The notes: generated from the letters alone by a model not told the origin. DNA of 64,000 bases from Rhodococcus antarcticus (GCF_026153295.1 NZ_CP110615.1:2170001-2234000), one strand, 5' to 3'. Positions 8,338 to 17,089 are shown, numbered from the stretch's first letter. Numbers and translations are program-made.

Positions 8338-9681
8338 TCATCCGGTCCGCGGCGCGCAACCTGCTGGCGGCGGCAGCAGGGTCGGCCAGGACGGGCCGCC
8401 GAGCTCGTGTCGTCCCGGACCTGCGCCCAGCTGAGCGGCGAACACCCGTCGGAACTCCCAGCCCAGCGCGCCCACGGCGCCGAGCGCGAGCACGCCCGAG
8501 AACCACGGGTGATCGGCGATGGTCGGCGCGCCGTGTCGGACGGCGAGCAGGACCGCGGCGAACACCGTCGCGCCGGCGCCGACCAGGACTACCCCCTCGC
8601 GTCGCCAGCCCGTCCGCTGCGAGCGCACCGCAGCCTCGACGGTGAGCCCGAACACCGCGCCCACCACGAGGTCCACCCCGTAGTGGTAGCCGAACCCGAG
8701 GGTGGCCAGCAGCGTGACGACGAGCCACACCGCACCACCGATCCGCAGCCACCGGGCCGCGGAGCGGGTGTGCAGGAACAGCACCACCGCCCACGCCGTG
8801 TGCAGGCTGGGCACGCAGTTGCGGGGCGTGACCGCGTCGAAGCGCATCGGTACGGGGTTGGTCAGCACCAGCGACCGGCCGGGCCAGGCGGTGCTGACGG
8901 CGAACGGTCCGCCCCCTGGTCCGAACGCGAAGGCCGGGCCGACGACCGGGAACAGCAGGTACACCAACGGACCCACCGCACCGACGACCACGAAGGTCAG
9001 CACCACGTTGTGCCTGACCCACCCACCGCGCAGCTGCACGACGGCCACCACCACGGCAGCGACGGGGAGCATGGCGTAGACGGCCAGGAAGGGCGCCCGC
9101 CCCACCGGACCCAGCACCTCGAACACCTGTCCCACGGCCCAGGACGGGCTGCCCAGCGCCCGGTCGGCGAGCGCGACGTACTCGTCGAGCACCTCCGGCC
9201 GAGCCTGCGCGGTGACCTCCAACCAGACGTTGCCGACCGTCGTCGCCGCGACGAAGGCCCACGCGCACGCGAGACCCCGCACTGCCTCGTACCTCACCGG
9301 CCCCCGCAGCCGGACCACCGAGCACGCCGTCAGCAGGGTCAGCGCCACGAGTGCCCCGTTGCCGAACGACGTCACCCGTCCGTGGACCAGCAGCCGCTCC
9401 AGCGCGAAGCCGAGGTCGATGACGACCGCCACGCCCACCGTCGGAACCCGCAGCCGCCGGGGTGCGAGAACCAGGGCCAGGGCGAGCGCACAGTAGAACG
9501 CCGGGGCTGCCGGCTCCTCCCGGGAGTAGGACCGCGCCAGCGCGAGGGCGGGTCCGCGCACGCCGAGCCGGGCACACACCACCTCGATGACCGCCAGGGC
9601 CACCACGGCGACGGCGACGCCCCACCACGGAGACGGCCGGCGCACCACTGGGGCAACCCGGTCCTGGAGCACGCGCCACAC
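8338..9681 (-). CDS. PAP2-superfamily (AUR1-like) membrane phosphatase
   Basis: A 447-residue polytopic membrane protein with roughly ten hydrophobic segments. The C-terminal half carries the PAP2_3/Aur1-type signature: TPRNCVPSLHTAW near residue 284 (SLH motif) and GFGYHYGVDLVVG about 40 residues later (the H...D motif). Members dephosphorylate or transfer phosphate groups on lipids at the membrane. The substrate here cannot be predicted. GTG 9681 is used as start because the N-terminal membrane segment follows directly. It is transcribed alone, and no operon partner is evident. Confidence 0.85.
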   Translation of the reverse strand: MWRVLQDRVAPVVRRPSPWWGVAVAVVALAVIEVVCARLGVRGPALALARSYSREEPAAPAFYCALALALVLAPRRLRVPTVGVAVVIDLGFALERLLVHGRVTSFGNGALVALTLLTACSVVRLRGPVRYEAVRGLACAWAFVAATTVGNVWLEVTAQARPEVLDEYVALADRALGSPSWAVGQVFEVLGPVGRAPFLAVYAMLPVAAVVVAVVQLRGGWVRHNVVLTFVVVGAVGPLVYLLFPVVGPAFAFGPGGGPFAVSTAWPGRSLVLTNPVPMRFDAVTPRNCVPSLHTAWAVVLFLHTRSAARWLRIGGAVWLVVTLLATLGFGYHYGVDLVVGAVFGLTVEAAVRSQRTGWRREGVVLVGAGATVFAAVLLAVRHGAPTIADHPWFSGVLALGAVGALGWEFRRVFAAQLGAGPGRHELGGPSWPTLLPPPAGCAPRTG

Positions 9682-9837
9682 GGTAGCGACCGCCGTCGTC
9701 CCGCGACCAACCCTCGGGAAGCGCGACCAGACGCACCACCGTGGGGGCGTGGTGCGAACCGGTCGTCCGGACCTGACGGCCTACGGTGACGGGACCGCAG
9801 CGCCTCCCGCCCTGCGGACGGACGAGAGGACACGTCG

Positions 9838-10134
9838 ATGAGCGTCGACCGAGGACTGCTGGCCCTGCTCGAGGCCAAGCCCGGAAAGGGCGACGAGCTC
9901 GCCGCCTTCCTGCAGCAGGGCCGTGAGCTGGCGGTCGCCGAGGAGGGCACCGTCACCTGGTACGCGTTCAAGATCAGCGACACCACCTACGGCATCTTCG
10001 ACACCTTCGAGGGTGAGGACGGCCGGCAGGCGCACCTCAACGGCCAGATCCCCGCCGCCCTGGGCCAGGTCGGACCCGACCTGCTCGCCGCCGACCCCGA
10101 CATCAGGACCGTCGACGTCCTCGCCGTGAAGTAG
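9838..10134 (+). CDS. Small antibiotic-biosynthesis-monooxygenase (ABM) domain protein
   Basis: A 98-residue dimeric alpha/beta-barrel type protein of the ABM/quinol monooxygenase superfamily. Recognisable features are LLALLEAKPGKGDELAAFL at the N-terminus, the TVTWYAFKI strand, TYGIFDTFEGEDGRQAHL in the centre, and a C-terminal strand. Similar single-domain proteins are usually described as putative quinol monooxygenases; the substrate is unknown. A GAGAGGA ribosome-binding sequence precedes the ATG. It is monocistronic, followed by gene debris. Confidence 0.8.
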   Translation: MSVDRGLLALLEAKPGKGDELAAFLQQGRELAVAEEGTVTWYAFKISDTTYGIFDTFEGEDGRQAHLNGQIPAALGQVGPDLLAADPDIRTVDVLAVK

Positions 10135-10212
10135 CCACCGCACCCCGCCGGGCACCGTGCGAGGCGGTGGAGCTGCGGCTTGCCGTCGGTGCCCGGGCCG
10201 GCGAGCTGCTCC

Positions 10213-10375
10213 CACATCGCGCAGCGTCGACACCCGGTCGGCGGAGAGGTCGGTCAGCGTCTCCAGGATCCGCCCCTTGTGGCCGGTCGGGTCGAGCACC
10301 GCGCGCCGCAGGTAGCCGACCACCGCGGGGTTCGCCGCGAGCATGCCGGCCACGGACTCGTCGCTGGCCGTGAAC
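10213..10375 (-). pseudogene. C-terminal fragment of a TetR-family regulator
   Basis: A reading frame of about 54 codons resembles the ligand-binding end of TetR regulators (SVAGMLAANPAVVGYLRRA, then DPTGHKGRILETLTDLSA). The DNA-binding domain is absent. At about 10,370 it runs directly into the start of an unrelated gene fragment on the other strand, so both are debris from a rearrangement. Confidence 0.45.
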
Positions 10376-10492
10376 CTGCCCGGTCCGGTCGCGGCTGCAC
10401 AGCTGGTCCGCCTCGGCGCGCGGATCACCAAGGTCGAGCCGCCCGCCGGCGACCTGCTGGCCCGAGTGACCGCGCACTATCGCTCCCTATGA
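10370..10492 (+). pseudogene. N-terminal fragment of a CaiB/BaiF family III CoA-transferase
   Basis: Forty codons from GTG 10370 to TGA 10490-10492. The translation has the N-terminal signature of family III CoA-transferases: NLPGPVAAAQLVRLGARITK followed by VEPPAGD. In complete proteins this motif is followed by about 350 more residues. Here the frame stops and the LCP gene region begins, so only a fragment is left. Confidence 0.6.
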
Positions 10493-10549
10493 TCTCGGCT
10501 ACCCTCGGGAGAGCATCCAGTAGGACGCCGCTCTCGAAAATTGGACGTC

Positions 10550-11596
10550 ATGGCAACGGTTCCCCAGGTCGATGGTGGCGTGACGAAACGCAGGGCGCGA
10601 CGTCGGCGCGGGTTGCGTCGACTCGCTCTGCTGCTGGTCGCGACCTCCGCGGCGGTGGCCCTGCTCGGTGCGGGCGCGGCCTGGTTCTTCCTCGACCGCT
10701 ACGCCGGTAACGTCAGCCGGCTGCCCAACGTGTTCGTCGGCCTCGACCAGCGTCCGGCCGAGACCCCGGGCAGCTCGACGACATTCCTGCTCGTGGGCGC
10801 CGACACCCGGGCAAATGGGCAGACCACCGGCAGCGCGGCCGTGGCGACGGCCACGAACACCCGGTCGGACACGATCATGCTCGTCCGCCTCGCAGCCGAC
10901 GGAACGCACACCCAGGTGGTCTCGATCCCGCGGGACAGCTGGGTCGAGGTTCCCGGGTACGGCAAGAACAAGATCAACGCCGCTTATGCCTTTGGTGGTC
11001 CCCGGTTGCTGGTGCAGACCGTTGAACAGCTCACGGGGGTGCGGATCGACCACGTTGCCGTCGTCGACTTCGTCGGGTTCACGGCGGTCACCGACGCTCT
11101 CGGCGGGGTCGACGTCGCGATCGCTGCACCCACCTCGCAAGGCGGCGTCAGCTTCAACGCCGGGGTCAACCACCTGGACGGTGCCCAGGCGCTGGCGTAC
11201 GTCCGGGAGCGCTACGACTTGCCCGGTGGTGACTTCGATCGGGTTGCTCGCCAGCAGAACTATCTGCGGTCAGTGCTGAGCAAGGCGAAGTCGGACGGGC
11301 TTCTGACCGACCCGGGCCGGCTCGACAACTTCATGCGCACCGCGACCGCTTCGATCAGCGTTGACGACCAGCTGAGCAACGTCGACCTGGTCCGGCTGGC
11401 ACTCGACCGTCGCAACGCGTCACCGTCGGACTCGTCATTCCTCACGGCACCCGTTGCCGGTACAGGGATGGAGGGTGACCAGAGCGTGGTGTACCTCGAC
11501 CAGGCCGCAGACGCGCCGTTGTGGGACTACCTGCGCCAGGACACGCTGCAGGTCCACCTGGGCGAGTTCACGCTGCTGCCGACAATCCCCAGCTGA
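10550..11596 (+). CDS. LytR-CpsA-Psr (LCP) family cell-wall polymer ligase
   Basis: A 348-residue type II membrane protein with a basic cytoplasmic start, one transmembrane segment near residues 22-45, and an extracellular LCP domain. Family blocks are TFLLVGADTR, RSDTIMLVRL, VSIPRDSWVEVPGYGKNKIN, the GGVDV turn and NHLDGAQALAYVRER followed by DFDRVARQQ. LCP enzymes transfer undecaprenyl-linked glycopolymers (arabinogalactan, teichoic or capsular polymers) to peptidoglycan. The conserved arginines and aspartates are in place. ATG 10550 is preferred to the TTG three codons upstream. Expressed alone; a hairpin terminator lies about 200 bp downstream. Confidence 0.9.
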   Translation: MATVPQVDGGVTKRRARRRRGLRRLALLLVATSAAVALLGAGAAWFFLDRYAGNVSRLPNVFVGLDQRPAETPGSSTTFLLVGADTRANGQTTGSAAVATATNTRSDTIMLVRLAADGTHTQVVSIPRDSWVEVPGYGKNKINAAYAFGGPRLLVQTVEQLTGVRIDHVAVVDFVGFTAVTDALGGVDVAIAAPTSQGGVSFNAGVNHLDGAQALAYVRERYDLPGGDFDRVARQQNYLRSVLSKAKSDGLLTDPGRLDNFMRTATASISVDDQLSNVDLVRLALDRRNASPSDSSFLTAPVAGTGMEGDQSVVYLDQAADAPLWDYLRQDTLQVHLGEFTLLPTIPS

Positions 11597-11801
11597 ACCG
11601 TGGGTGGGCACCTGGTGGTTGGACGACGACCAGGGACGGTGGGGTCCGCGGCGGGAGTGGGCCCTCATCCCGAGGGTTGACGCCGCCAGGGCAGCGCTGC
11701 GCCCCACGTCTTCGATGCACTCGTGGGGGCCGACGACCACGAGCACGGGGTCCTGGTCCTCGCCAGGGAGAACGGCTCCTCGCTCCGCGACCGCAGAGGC
11801 T

Positions 11802-11835
11802 CCTCACCACGCTTCCGCTGGTGAGGGGCATTTTT
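11802..11835 (+). terminator. Rho-independent terminator
   Basis: An 8-bp perfect stem, CCTCACCA (11802-11809) with TGGTGAGG (11819-11826), is followed by GGCA and five T residues. It is oriented for transcripts coming from the LCP gene. The sequence between 11597 and 11801 has no coding signal that I trust. Confidence 0.7.
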
Positions 11836-11883
11836 CGTGGGTGGGCTGGACCAGCAGGGCCCCGCCGTGTGACCACCTCCAGC

Positions 11884-11960
11884 CCATCGGGGCCGTCGCC
11901 AGCTACTTCATGGCCCCCGAGACCAAGGGCCGCAACCTCGCCGACACCGCCCGACTCTGA
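11884..11960 (+). pseudogene. C-terminal remnant of an MFS sugar-type transporter
   Basis: The last 25 or so codons of a major facilitator protein of the sugar-porter type remain, recognisable by the terminal motif SYFMAPETKGRNLAD. The ETKGR element marks the cytoplasmic end of the last helix in that family. No other part of the transporter is present upstream. Confidence 0.5.
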
Positions 11961-12000
11961 ACGGGAACCAAGCGAAACGATCGGCACGATCGGCAGCCCC

Positions 12001-12026
12001 GCCCCGCCTCACAGGCGAGGCGGGGC
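12001..12026. terminator. Strong GC-rich hairpin
   Basis: A perfect 10-bp stem, GCCCCGCCTC (12001-12010) and GAGGCGGGGC (12017-12026), around a 6-nt loop. It follows the MFS remnant and may be that gene's original terminator, although no T-run follows. Confidence 0.5.
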
Positions 12027-12036
12027 ATTGCGCGAA

Positions 12037-12055
12037 AGGTCTCGAACCTGCGACC
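12037..12055 (-). other. tRNA-Val T-arm copy (possible island attachment remnant)
   Basis: The 19 bases aggtctcgaacctgcgacc are identical to 44559-44577 inside tRNA-Val. Extending to 29 positions the two loci match at 26. Weaker similarity continues into the anticodon-arm side. The rest of a tRNA is missing. A 3'-tRNA copy in the same orientation as an intact tRNA is the usual trace of site-specific integration. Confidence 0.5.
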
Positions 12056-12328
12056 ACCCGTGCGCAAGAAGATGCGACGGCATCCCGGACGGTTCCACCT
12101 GATGCCATCGGCGCAGGTCGGGCACCGAGAAGTTCCCATCCGCCGCCCCCGGTCCCCGCGGTGGTTGAGTCCGTGCTCGCTGCTGGTCGGAGCGGGATGA
12201 TGACGGTGCCCGGTGAAGCCAGAAAGATGGCGTCTGACGGGCGGGGTGCGCCGCCGCGTCGGTGATCACTGGTGTCGACTGGTGGAGCTGGGCCAACCGT
12301 TGATGGGTGTGGCTGCGAAGGCCGGGGT

Positions 12329-12778
12329 ATGAGAGTCGAGTCAGCACGACGGGTTTCGGTGTTGGTGGGCGGACTTGCGCTGGCGGTGGTGGTGGCCGGG
12401 TGCGGTTCGTCGGGCCCGGGTGGGCAGTCGACCGGGTCGACGGCGCCGGGTTCTTCCTCGCAGGGATCTGTGGCGACGAGCAGTCCGGACAGCACCGCCT
12501 CGGCCGGGGGTACCTCGTCCCCGGTCGAAGCGGTGGTGATCACGGTGAAGGACTTCGCCTACCAGGTGCCGACGACGGTGGCGGCGGGGGCGACGGTCAT
12601 GGTCACGAACACGGACCGGGTCGCGCACACGGTGACGGCGGACACGAGTGCCAGCCTGTTCGACGTGAACATCGACGCCGGTGGCAGCGCCTCGTTCACG
12701 GCGCCGACCCAACCGGGCACGTACGAGTTCCACTGCATCTACCACGGGAACATGCACGGCACCCTGGTCGTGTCGTGA
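12329..12778 (+). CDS. Cupredoxin-domain lipoprotein
   Basis: A 149-residue secreted copper protein. Residues 1-24 are a lipoprotein signal peptide ending in a lipobox (VVAGC), then comes a Gly/Ser/Thr-rich linker and a plastocyanin-like domain. The type 1 copper ligands are all seen: His in RVAHTV, then Cys, His and Met in EFHCIYHGNMHG at the C-terminus. It is probably a membrane-anchored electron carrier or copper-handling protein. ATG 12329 is chosen because the signal peptide begins there; the open frame extends further up without protein-like sequence. The stop overlaps the start of the next gene, indicating an operon. Confidence 0.88.
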   Translation: MRVESARRVSVLVGGLALAVVVAGCGSSGPGGQSTGSTAPGSSSQGSVATSSPDSTASAGGTSSPVEAVVITVKDFAYQVPTTVAAGATVMVTNTDRVAHTVTADTSASLFDVNIDAGGSASFTAPTQPGTYEFHCIYHGNMHGTLVVS

Positions 12779-13212
12779 GCCGCGTCGGGGTGCTGTCCTG
12801 GTCGATCCGGTTGCTCACCGCCGCCGGGCTCGGTGTGGACGCCGTTGTCCACGTCGTCCTCGCCCCGACGCGGCCGCCCGCGGCGCCGGGTCAGTGGAGC
12901 CAGGCCGGACTGTTCTACGCGGAGGCGGCGGTGGCGGTCGTGGTTGCTGTGCTCCTGCTGGCGACCGGGGCGCGCGTGGTCCACCTGGTCGCGGTGCTCG
13001 TCGCGGCGAGCGCCGTCGTCGCGGTCCTGGTCTCCCGCTATGTCGACACCGGCCCGCTGGGGCCGATCCCAGACCTGTACGAGCCGTTCTGGTACACCAG
13101 CAAGGTCGTGGCCACGGTCGCGGAAGCGGTCGCCGCGATGACCGCTGCTGCTGGTGTGCTGCTGGGGCGCCACCACGCGGTGGCCCACCGCGGCCAGGCG
13201 GCCACCCCGTAG
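12775..13212 (+). CDS. Small four-helix membrane protein coupled to the cupredoxin
   Basis: A 145-residue protein with four predicted membrane helices near residues 10-28, 42-62, 65-88 and 108-132, ending in a His/Arg-rich cytoplasmic tail. It starts at GTG 12775, overlapping the cupredoxin stop by 4 bp, so the two proteins are probably made together and may interact in the membrane. I do not recognise a named family. A quinol- or cytochrome-linked role with the copper protein is possible but not shown by any motif. Confidence 0.78.
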   Translation: MSRVGVLSWSIRLLTAAGLGVDAVVHVVLAPTRPPAAPGQWSQAGLFYAEAAVAVVVAVLLLATGARVVHLVAVLVAASAVVAVLVSRYVDTGPLGPIPDLYEPFWYTSKVVATVAEAVAAMTAAAGVLLGRHHAVAHRGQAATP

Positions 13213-13378
13213 ATCGGTCTGCACCTCACCGGGCGCGAGCTCACCGGGCCGCGTCCGGCTGGCGCCGTGTCGGGGGCTGGGGTGGTGGCCCGGGCGAACC
13301 GGGGGCTGTCGGGGAACGATGGCAGGGGTAGGCGGTGTGCGTCCGCACTCGTTGGTGGTCCAGTGAAGGAGCTCTGCG

Positions 13379-14149
13379 ATGAAGAAGTCCTTGAGGTTGT
13401 TGGCGCCGGTGGCGGCTCTCGGTGTGATCGGTCTTCTCCCGGGGGTTGCCATCGCGCAGACGTCGGGGGCCTCCTACCAGGCTCAGCTGGACGCGTTGAA
13501 CGGGTCCGGGGCCAGTGGCACCGTCACCCTGCAGCTCACCGGTGACCAGGCGACGATCACCGAGAAGGTGTCGGGTCTGGCTGCGTCGTTCATGAACGCC
13601 CCGTACCCGCACGTGCAGCACATCCACGGCGGCGGGATGGGCCAGTGCCCGACCGCGGCGGCCGACAAGAATGGTGACGGTGTGGTGAACGTGAAGGAGG
13701 GTGCCCCGTCCTACGGGGGCATCCAGACCACGCTGAGCACCTCGGGGGACACGAGCCCGACCGCGGGCACGGAGCTGAAGATCGCCCCCAGTGGCGGCAG
13801 CTTCACCTACAACCGCACGATCACCCTCGACGCGGCCACCCTGGCCTCGGTCAAGGGCGGCACGGCGGTCGTGGTCGTGCACGGGTTGGACCCGGCGAGC
13901 CTGAGCGCGCAGGCCCAGGGCGAGATGAGCGAGATCGTGCCGTCGCTGCCCCTGGCGGCGACGTCCCCGGCGGTGTGCGGGGTGCTGCAGGCCTCGCAGA
14001 TGTCGACCATCCCCTCCGGGGCCGCGGACACCGGTAACGGGTCCAGTGGTGGTGTGAGCACCGAGCTGCTCGCCGTGGGTACCGGGGCGCTCGCCGTCGC
14101 CGCTGTCGGTGGTGTGGCCGTGGCCCGCCGCCGTCGCACCGAGGGCTGA
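13379..14149 (+). CDS. Secreted CHRD-like protein with C-terminal membrane anchor
   Basis: A 256-residue exported protein with a signal peptide (residues 1-26, cleavage after AIA). The domain resembles actinobacterial CHRD proteins: VTLQLTGDQATITEKVSGL, the histidine cluster HVQHIHGGGMGQCPT, and an EF-hand-like loop (DKNGDGVVNVKEG). A Gly/Ser-rich stretch then leads to a hydrophobic segment and a terminal RRRR. That architecture resembles sortase substrates, yet no LPxTG motif is present. AAGGAG precedes the ATG. The class F sortase gene follows directly, so the two probably work at the cell surface. Confidence 0.75.
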   Translation: MKKSLRLLAPVAALGVIGLLPGVAIAQTSGASYQAQLDALNGSGASGTVTLQLTGDQATITEKVSGLAASFMNAPYPHVQHIHGGGMGQCPTAAADKNGDGVVNVKEGAPSYGGIQTTLSTSGDTSPTAGTELKIAPSGGSFTYNRTITLDAATLASVKGGTAVVVVHGLDPASLSAQAQGEMSEIVPSLPLAATSPAVCGVLQASQMSTIPSGAADTGNGSSGGVSTELLAVGTGALAVAAVGGVAVARRRRTEG

Positions 14150-14191
14150 GAGATTCACCCGGGTGAGCACGACCGTGGCCACCGCCCCAGC

Positions 14192-14890
14192 ATGGTGGTG
14201 GTGGCCACGGTCGTGCTTGCCCTGGTCGGGGTGGTCCTGGTGGGGGTGGGCCTGAGCTCACCGTCGGCCCCCGCGGTGCCCCCGGCTGCTGTGCTCGCCC
14301 AGGGCCAGGCCGGGCCCACCCCCTCCACCGGTGAACCAGGGACGGTCGCCCCCCCGTCGTCCCCGGTGGCGCCACCCGCTGCGGGCCCCCCCGCGGCACC
14401 GCCGACGACGGGTCCGATCCTGGCCGCCTCGACCCCGGTGCGGCTGAGCGTGCCGACCCTCGGGGTGGAGGAGGACCTCCTCGCGCTGGGACTGAACCCC
14501 GACGGCACCGTCGCGGTGCCCCCGCTGTCGCAGGTCCGCATCCCCAGCTGGTACGACCAGTCCCCGACCCCGGGCGCCCTGGGTCCGGCAGCGATCTACG
14601 GCCACATCGACTCCGCCCAGTACGGGCGCGGGGTGTTCTACGACCTGGGCGCGATGCGCTCCGGGGACCAGATCTCCATCACCCGCGCCGACCAGACGGT
14701 GGCCGTGTTCACCGTCACCGCAGTGCGTGAGTACAAGAAGCAAGCCTTCCCCACCCTCGAGGTCTACGGCAACATCGACCACGCCGGGCTCCGGCTGATC
14801 ACCTGCGGCGGACCCTTCGACGCCACCACCGGCAACTACCTCGACAACATCGTCGTCTACGCCCAGCTCACCAGCTCACACCCAGCCTGA
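14192..14890 (+). CDS. Class F sortase
   Basis: A 232-residue membrane-anchored transpeptidase with an N-terminal hydrophobic segment (residues 2-22), a long Pro/Ala-rich linker (about 25-80) and a sortase beta-barrel. The catalytic His is in AIYGHIDS, the Cys in LITCGGPFD. SARPVRL-type sequence is replaced here by STPVRLSVPTLGVEEDL at the domain start, typical of class F. The catalytic Arg is not obvious from the motif alone. Adjacency to the CHRD-type surface protein is common in actinobacteria. The start at ATG 14192 has only a weak ribosome-binding site. Confidence 0.85.
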   Translation: MVVVATVVLALVGVVLVGVGLSSPSAPAVPPAAVLAQGQAGPTPSTGEPGTVAPPSSPVAPPAAGPPAAPPTTGPILAASTPVRLSVPTLGVEEDLLALGLNPDGTVAVPPLSQVRIPSWYDQSPTPGALGPAAIYGHIDSAQYGRGVFYDLGAMRSGDQISITRADQTVAVFTVTAVREYKKQAFPTLEVYGNIDHAGLRLITCGGPFDATTGNYLDNIVVYAQLTSSHPA

Positions 14891-15218
14891 GACAACGATC
14901 AGCAGCACGGCCCGTCGTGCTGACGTTCCACGAGGTGCGATCGTTGACTGGTCGCCGCACGCCGTACGGCAGGGTCTGGTCCGGGTTCGTGGACGCGTCG
15001 AGCGTCGACGGGCTGCGGAGCCGGGACCAGAGCCCTTCGTGCGGCGCGGGTGTCCACCGCACCGCTTGGTCACTGCTGCAGCAGGATCGAGCCTGCCGCA
15101 GCCAGCCGACGCGCGACGTGATCTGGTCGCTCAGCGGCGAGGAGGGCCCGCCCTGTCCAGTACGACGGCCGACCCAGCATCTGCCGAGCGCGCTGCTCCC
15201 GGTGGACATGGGACGAGC
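14891..15218. other. Gap with no supportable gene
   Basis: A 328-bp stretch between the sortase and a frameshifted membrane-protein gene. An open frame (14917-15276) exists but shows no recognisable motif and has a composition unlike its neighbours. I see no RNA gene or clear hairpin. Confidence 0.5.
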
Positions 15219-15693
15219 ATGGACATCGGGGCGGTGCTCAGCCGCGGAGCGGTGGCCGGGCTGGCCGGCGGGCTGATGTTCGCGTTGGCCAACATGTGGT
15301 TCTCCGCGGCGCACGGCAAGCCTCTGGTCGCGCCGTTCCTGGCGATCTCGACGATCTTCCACGGCTCGAGCGAGCTGGTCATGGATCAACCCGACGTCAT
15401 CGCCGGCCTCGTGCTGCACCTGGGACTGTCGCTGGTGTTCGGAATGGTGTTCGCCGTCGGCGTCGCAATGCTGCACCTGGGGTCACCCCCTGACCTGCTC
15501 GCCGCTGCCTCGATCCTCTACGGGTTGGTGCTGTACGTGGTGAACTTCCAGATCATCGGTCGGATCGTGTTCCCCGTGGTTCGTCAACCCCAAGGGCCCC
15601 AACCAGCTCTTCGAGCTGTGGGTCCACCCCGTTGCCTTCGGCCTGCTGCTCGTCCCGTTCTTCCTCGGGTTCCGCGCCTCGTCGCGGCCTTGA
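15219..15693 (+). pseudogene. Membrane protein gene with a +1 frameshift
   Basis: From ATG 15219 the translation gives a four-helix membrane protein of about 158 residues if one base is removed. The first frame runs through MDIGAVLSRGAVAGLAGGLM to NFQIIGRIVF. It continues convincingly in the next frame as WFVNPKGPNQLFELWVHP and a last helix, ending at TGA 15691-15693. The break is at the C-run 15572-15575, where one C too many accounts for it. It is either an inactivated gene or a sequencing error in a homopolymer. I cannot name the family. Confidence 0.65.
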
Positions 15694-16028
15694 CGGGTCA
15701 CGGCAAACCCCCGGGTGGAAGAAATCCTCGACGTCGAGGCGGTTCACCCGGGTATGAGGTTCGTCCCGAGTGACGCGACGACCAGCGGCGGGCCGACACC
15801 CGTGGGCGCTCAGATCGACGGGCACCACCCCATGATGACGTGAGTGTTCGCGAGTCCGTCCCTCAGTGCCCTGTCGGCGTCCGGTCGACGATCCCCTGTG
15901 ATCGACAGCGGTCCGGTGGGTCGGGACGCGACCACAGGCGCGACGTCATCGCGCTCGGTCGGAGTTGGGCCCGTGCCGTGGAGCCCCTTCCGCGTTGGCT
16001 CGAAGGCAGGCAGCTGGGGAGTGCGTCA

Positions 16029-16856
16029 TCAAAGCTTCGACCCCGTTCCAGGGGACGGGCCAGCCTTTGCGCTCACGCGGCTCGGCGTCTTCGCTGCGGC
16101 TGCGTCTTGGCCGCGATCGACGCGAGTGGACGGGACGGCGACGCTGTGGTCGCGGCGAGATCTCCGGGCGACGAGGAGGCCGCCGCCGGTGAGGATGATC
16201 AGCGCGGTGACCGCGAGCACGAAAGGCCATGATCCTGGTGTGGTGCCGAAGGCACCGAGTGCCACGAAGGAGACCGTGCCAGGGACGATGCCCGCCGCGG
16301 TGCCGATGGCGTAGTCCCGCTTGCGGACCGACGTCAGTCCGGCGGCGTAGTTGATGACGGTGAACGGCAGTACCGGGACCAGCCTCACGGCAAGGACGGC
16401 AAGCATCCCCCGACGGTTCAGCACGGCCTCGACGCGGGCGATCCGTGCTCCGGTGATCCGTTCGATGGCGTCACGTCCCAGCACCCTGCTCAGGGCGAAC
16501 GCCGCCGCCGCCCCGAGGAGTGCCGCGAGCAGGACCACGACGATGCCAAGCAGCAGACCGAACAGCACGCCGGAGAGCGCAGCGAACACGTTCTTGGGCG
16601 GTGGCAGCAGCGTCACCAGCGCGTAGAGGAGGACGAACAGTGCAGGGCCGGCCGGACCGGCCTCGGTGACGCGCACCCGAAGATGCTGCGCGTCCGGCAG
16701 GCCCTCGACAGCCACGAACACTCCTCCGGCGGCGAGGATCGCGACCAGGGCGAACATTCGCACCCAGGCCGCTCGACCAGAGGGGCGCGGCGGTTCGGCA
16801 TCACCGGGGTGCTGGCGCGGCGAGACGGGTCCTGCCCGCGGGCGCGACCGCCTCAC
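16029..16856 (-). CDS. TVP38/TMEM64 (VTT/DedA-like) membrane protein
   Basis: A 275-residue membrane protein of the VTT/SNARE-associated family. It has an Arg/Pro-rich start and a first helix near residues 33-52. The family core is LLPPPKNVFAALSGVLFG with re-entrant helices, then ALSRVLGRDAIERITG, LAVRLVPVLPFTVINYAAG and a final helix before a charged tail. These proteins are suggested to act in lipid or ion transport across the membrane. GTG 16856 is the most upstream start; an internal Met near residue 34 is possible. The neighbours are a thioredoxin-like remnant and a metal-type MerR regulator. Confidence 0.85.
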   Translation of the reverse strand: MRRSRPRAGPVSPRQHPGDAEPPRPSGRAAWVRMFALVAILAAGGVFVAVEGLPDAQHLRVRVTEAGPAGPALFVLLYALVTLLPPPKNVFAALSGVLFGLLLGIVVVLLAALLGAAAAFALSRVLGRDAIERITGARIARVEAVLNRRGMLAVLAVRLVPVLPFTVINYAAGLTSVRKRDYAIGTAAGIVPGTVSFVALGAFGTTPGSWPFVLAVTALIILTGGGLLVARRSRRDHSVAVPSTRVDRGQDAAAAKTPSRVSAKAGPSPGTGSKL

Positions 16857-17089
16857 TGCGGGGACCGGGCGAAGGTGGGTGGCCGGTGAGCATCCACCAC
16901 CTCCTCCACGTCGTGGCCCCCGATCAGGCCGTCGAGGTGGGTCACCTCGCCGCCGTCCCGAAGCAGGATCAAGGTGGGGCTGGAAAGGGTCTCGTCACCC
17001 ATGGCCAACCGTCTCGTCACCAAGACCGACCAGGCATGCCTGGACGCCTGCGCCGAGCGGGGCGGGGCTATGGACCACCGGACGACCAT
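16853..17089 (-). pseudogene. Possible C-terminal remnant of a thioredoxin-fold protein
   Basis: The last 50 codons resemble the C-terminal half of thioredoxins: SSPTLILLRDGGEVTHLDGL, containing the cis-proline (Ser-Pro-Thr), then a helix (GGHDVEEVVDAH). The CxxC half is absent, and the sequence upstream of about 17,010 is not thioredoxin-like. Its stop at 16853 overlaps the start of the VTT gene. The identification is tentative. Confidence 0.4.

Noticed and set aside
8042-9739. A 565-codon alternative minus frame over the PAP2 gene
   Set aside because: The overlapping frame 8338-9681 contains the PAP2 active-site motifs and membrane helices; the longer one is compositionally implausible.
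15714-15842. Small 42-residue frame (GTG 15714 to TGA 15842) after the frameshifted membrane gene
   Set aside because: Plausible composition, but no ribosome-binding site and no recognised family; not enough to call a gene.
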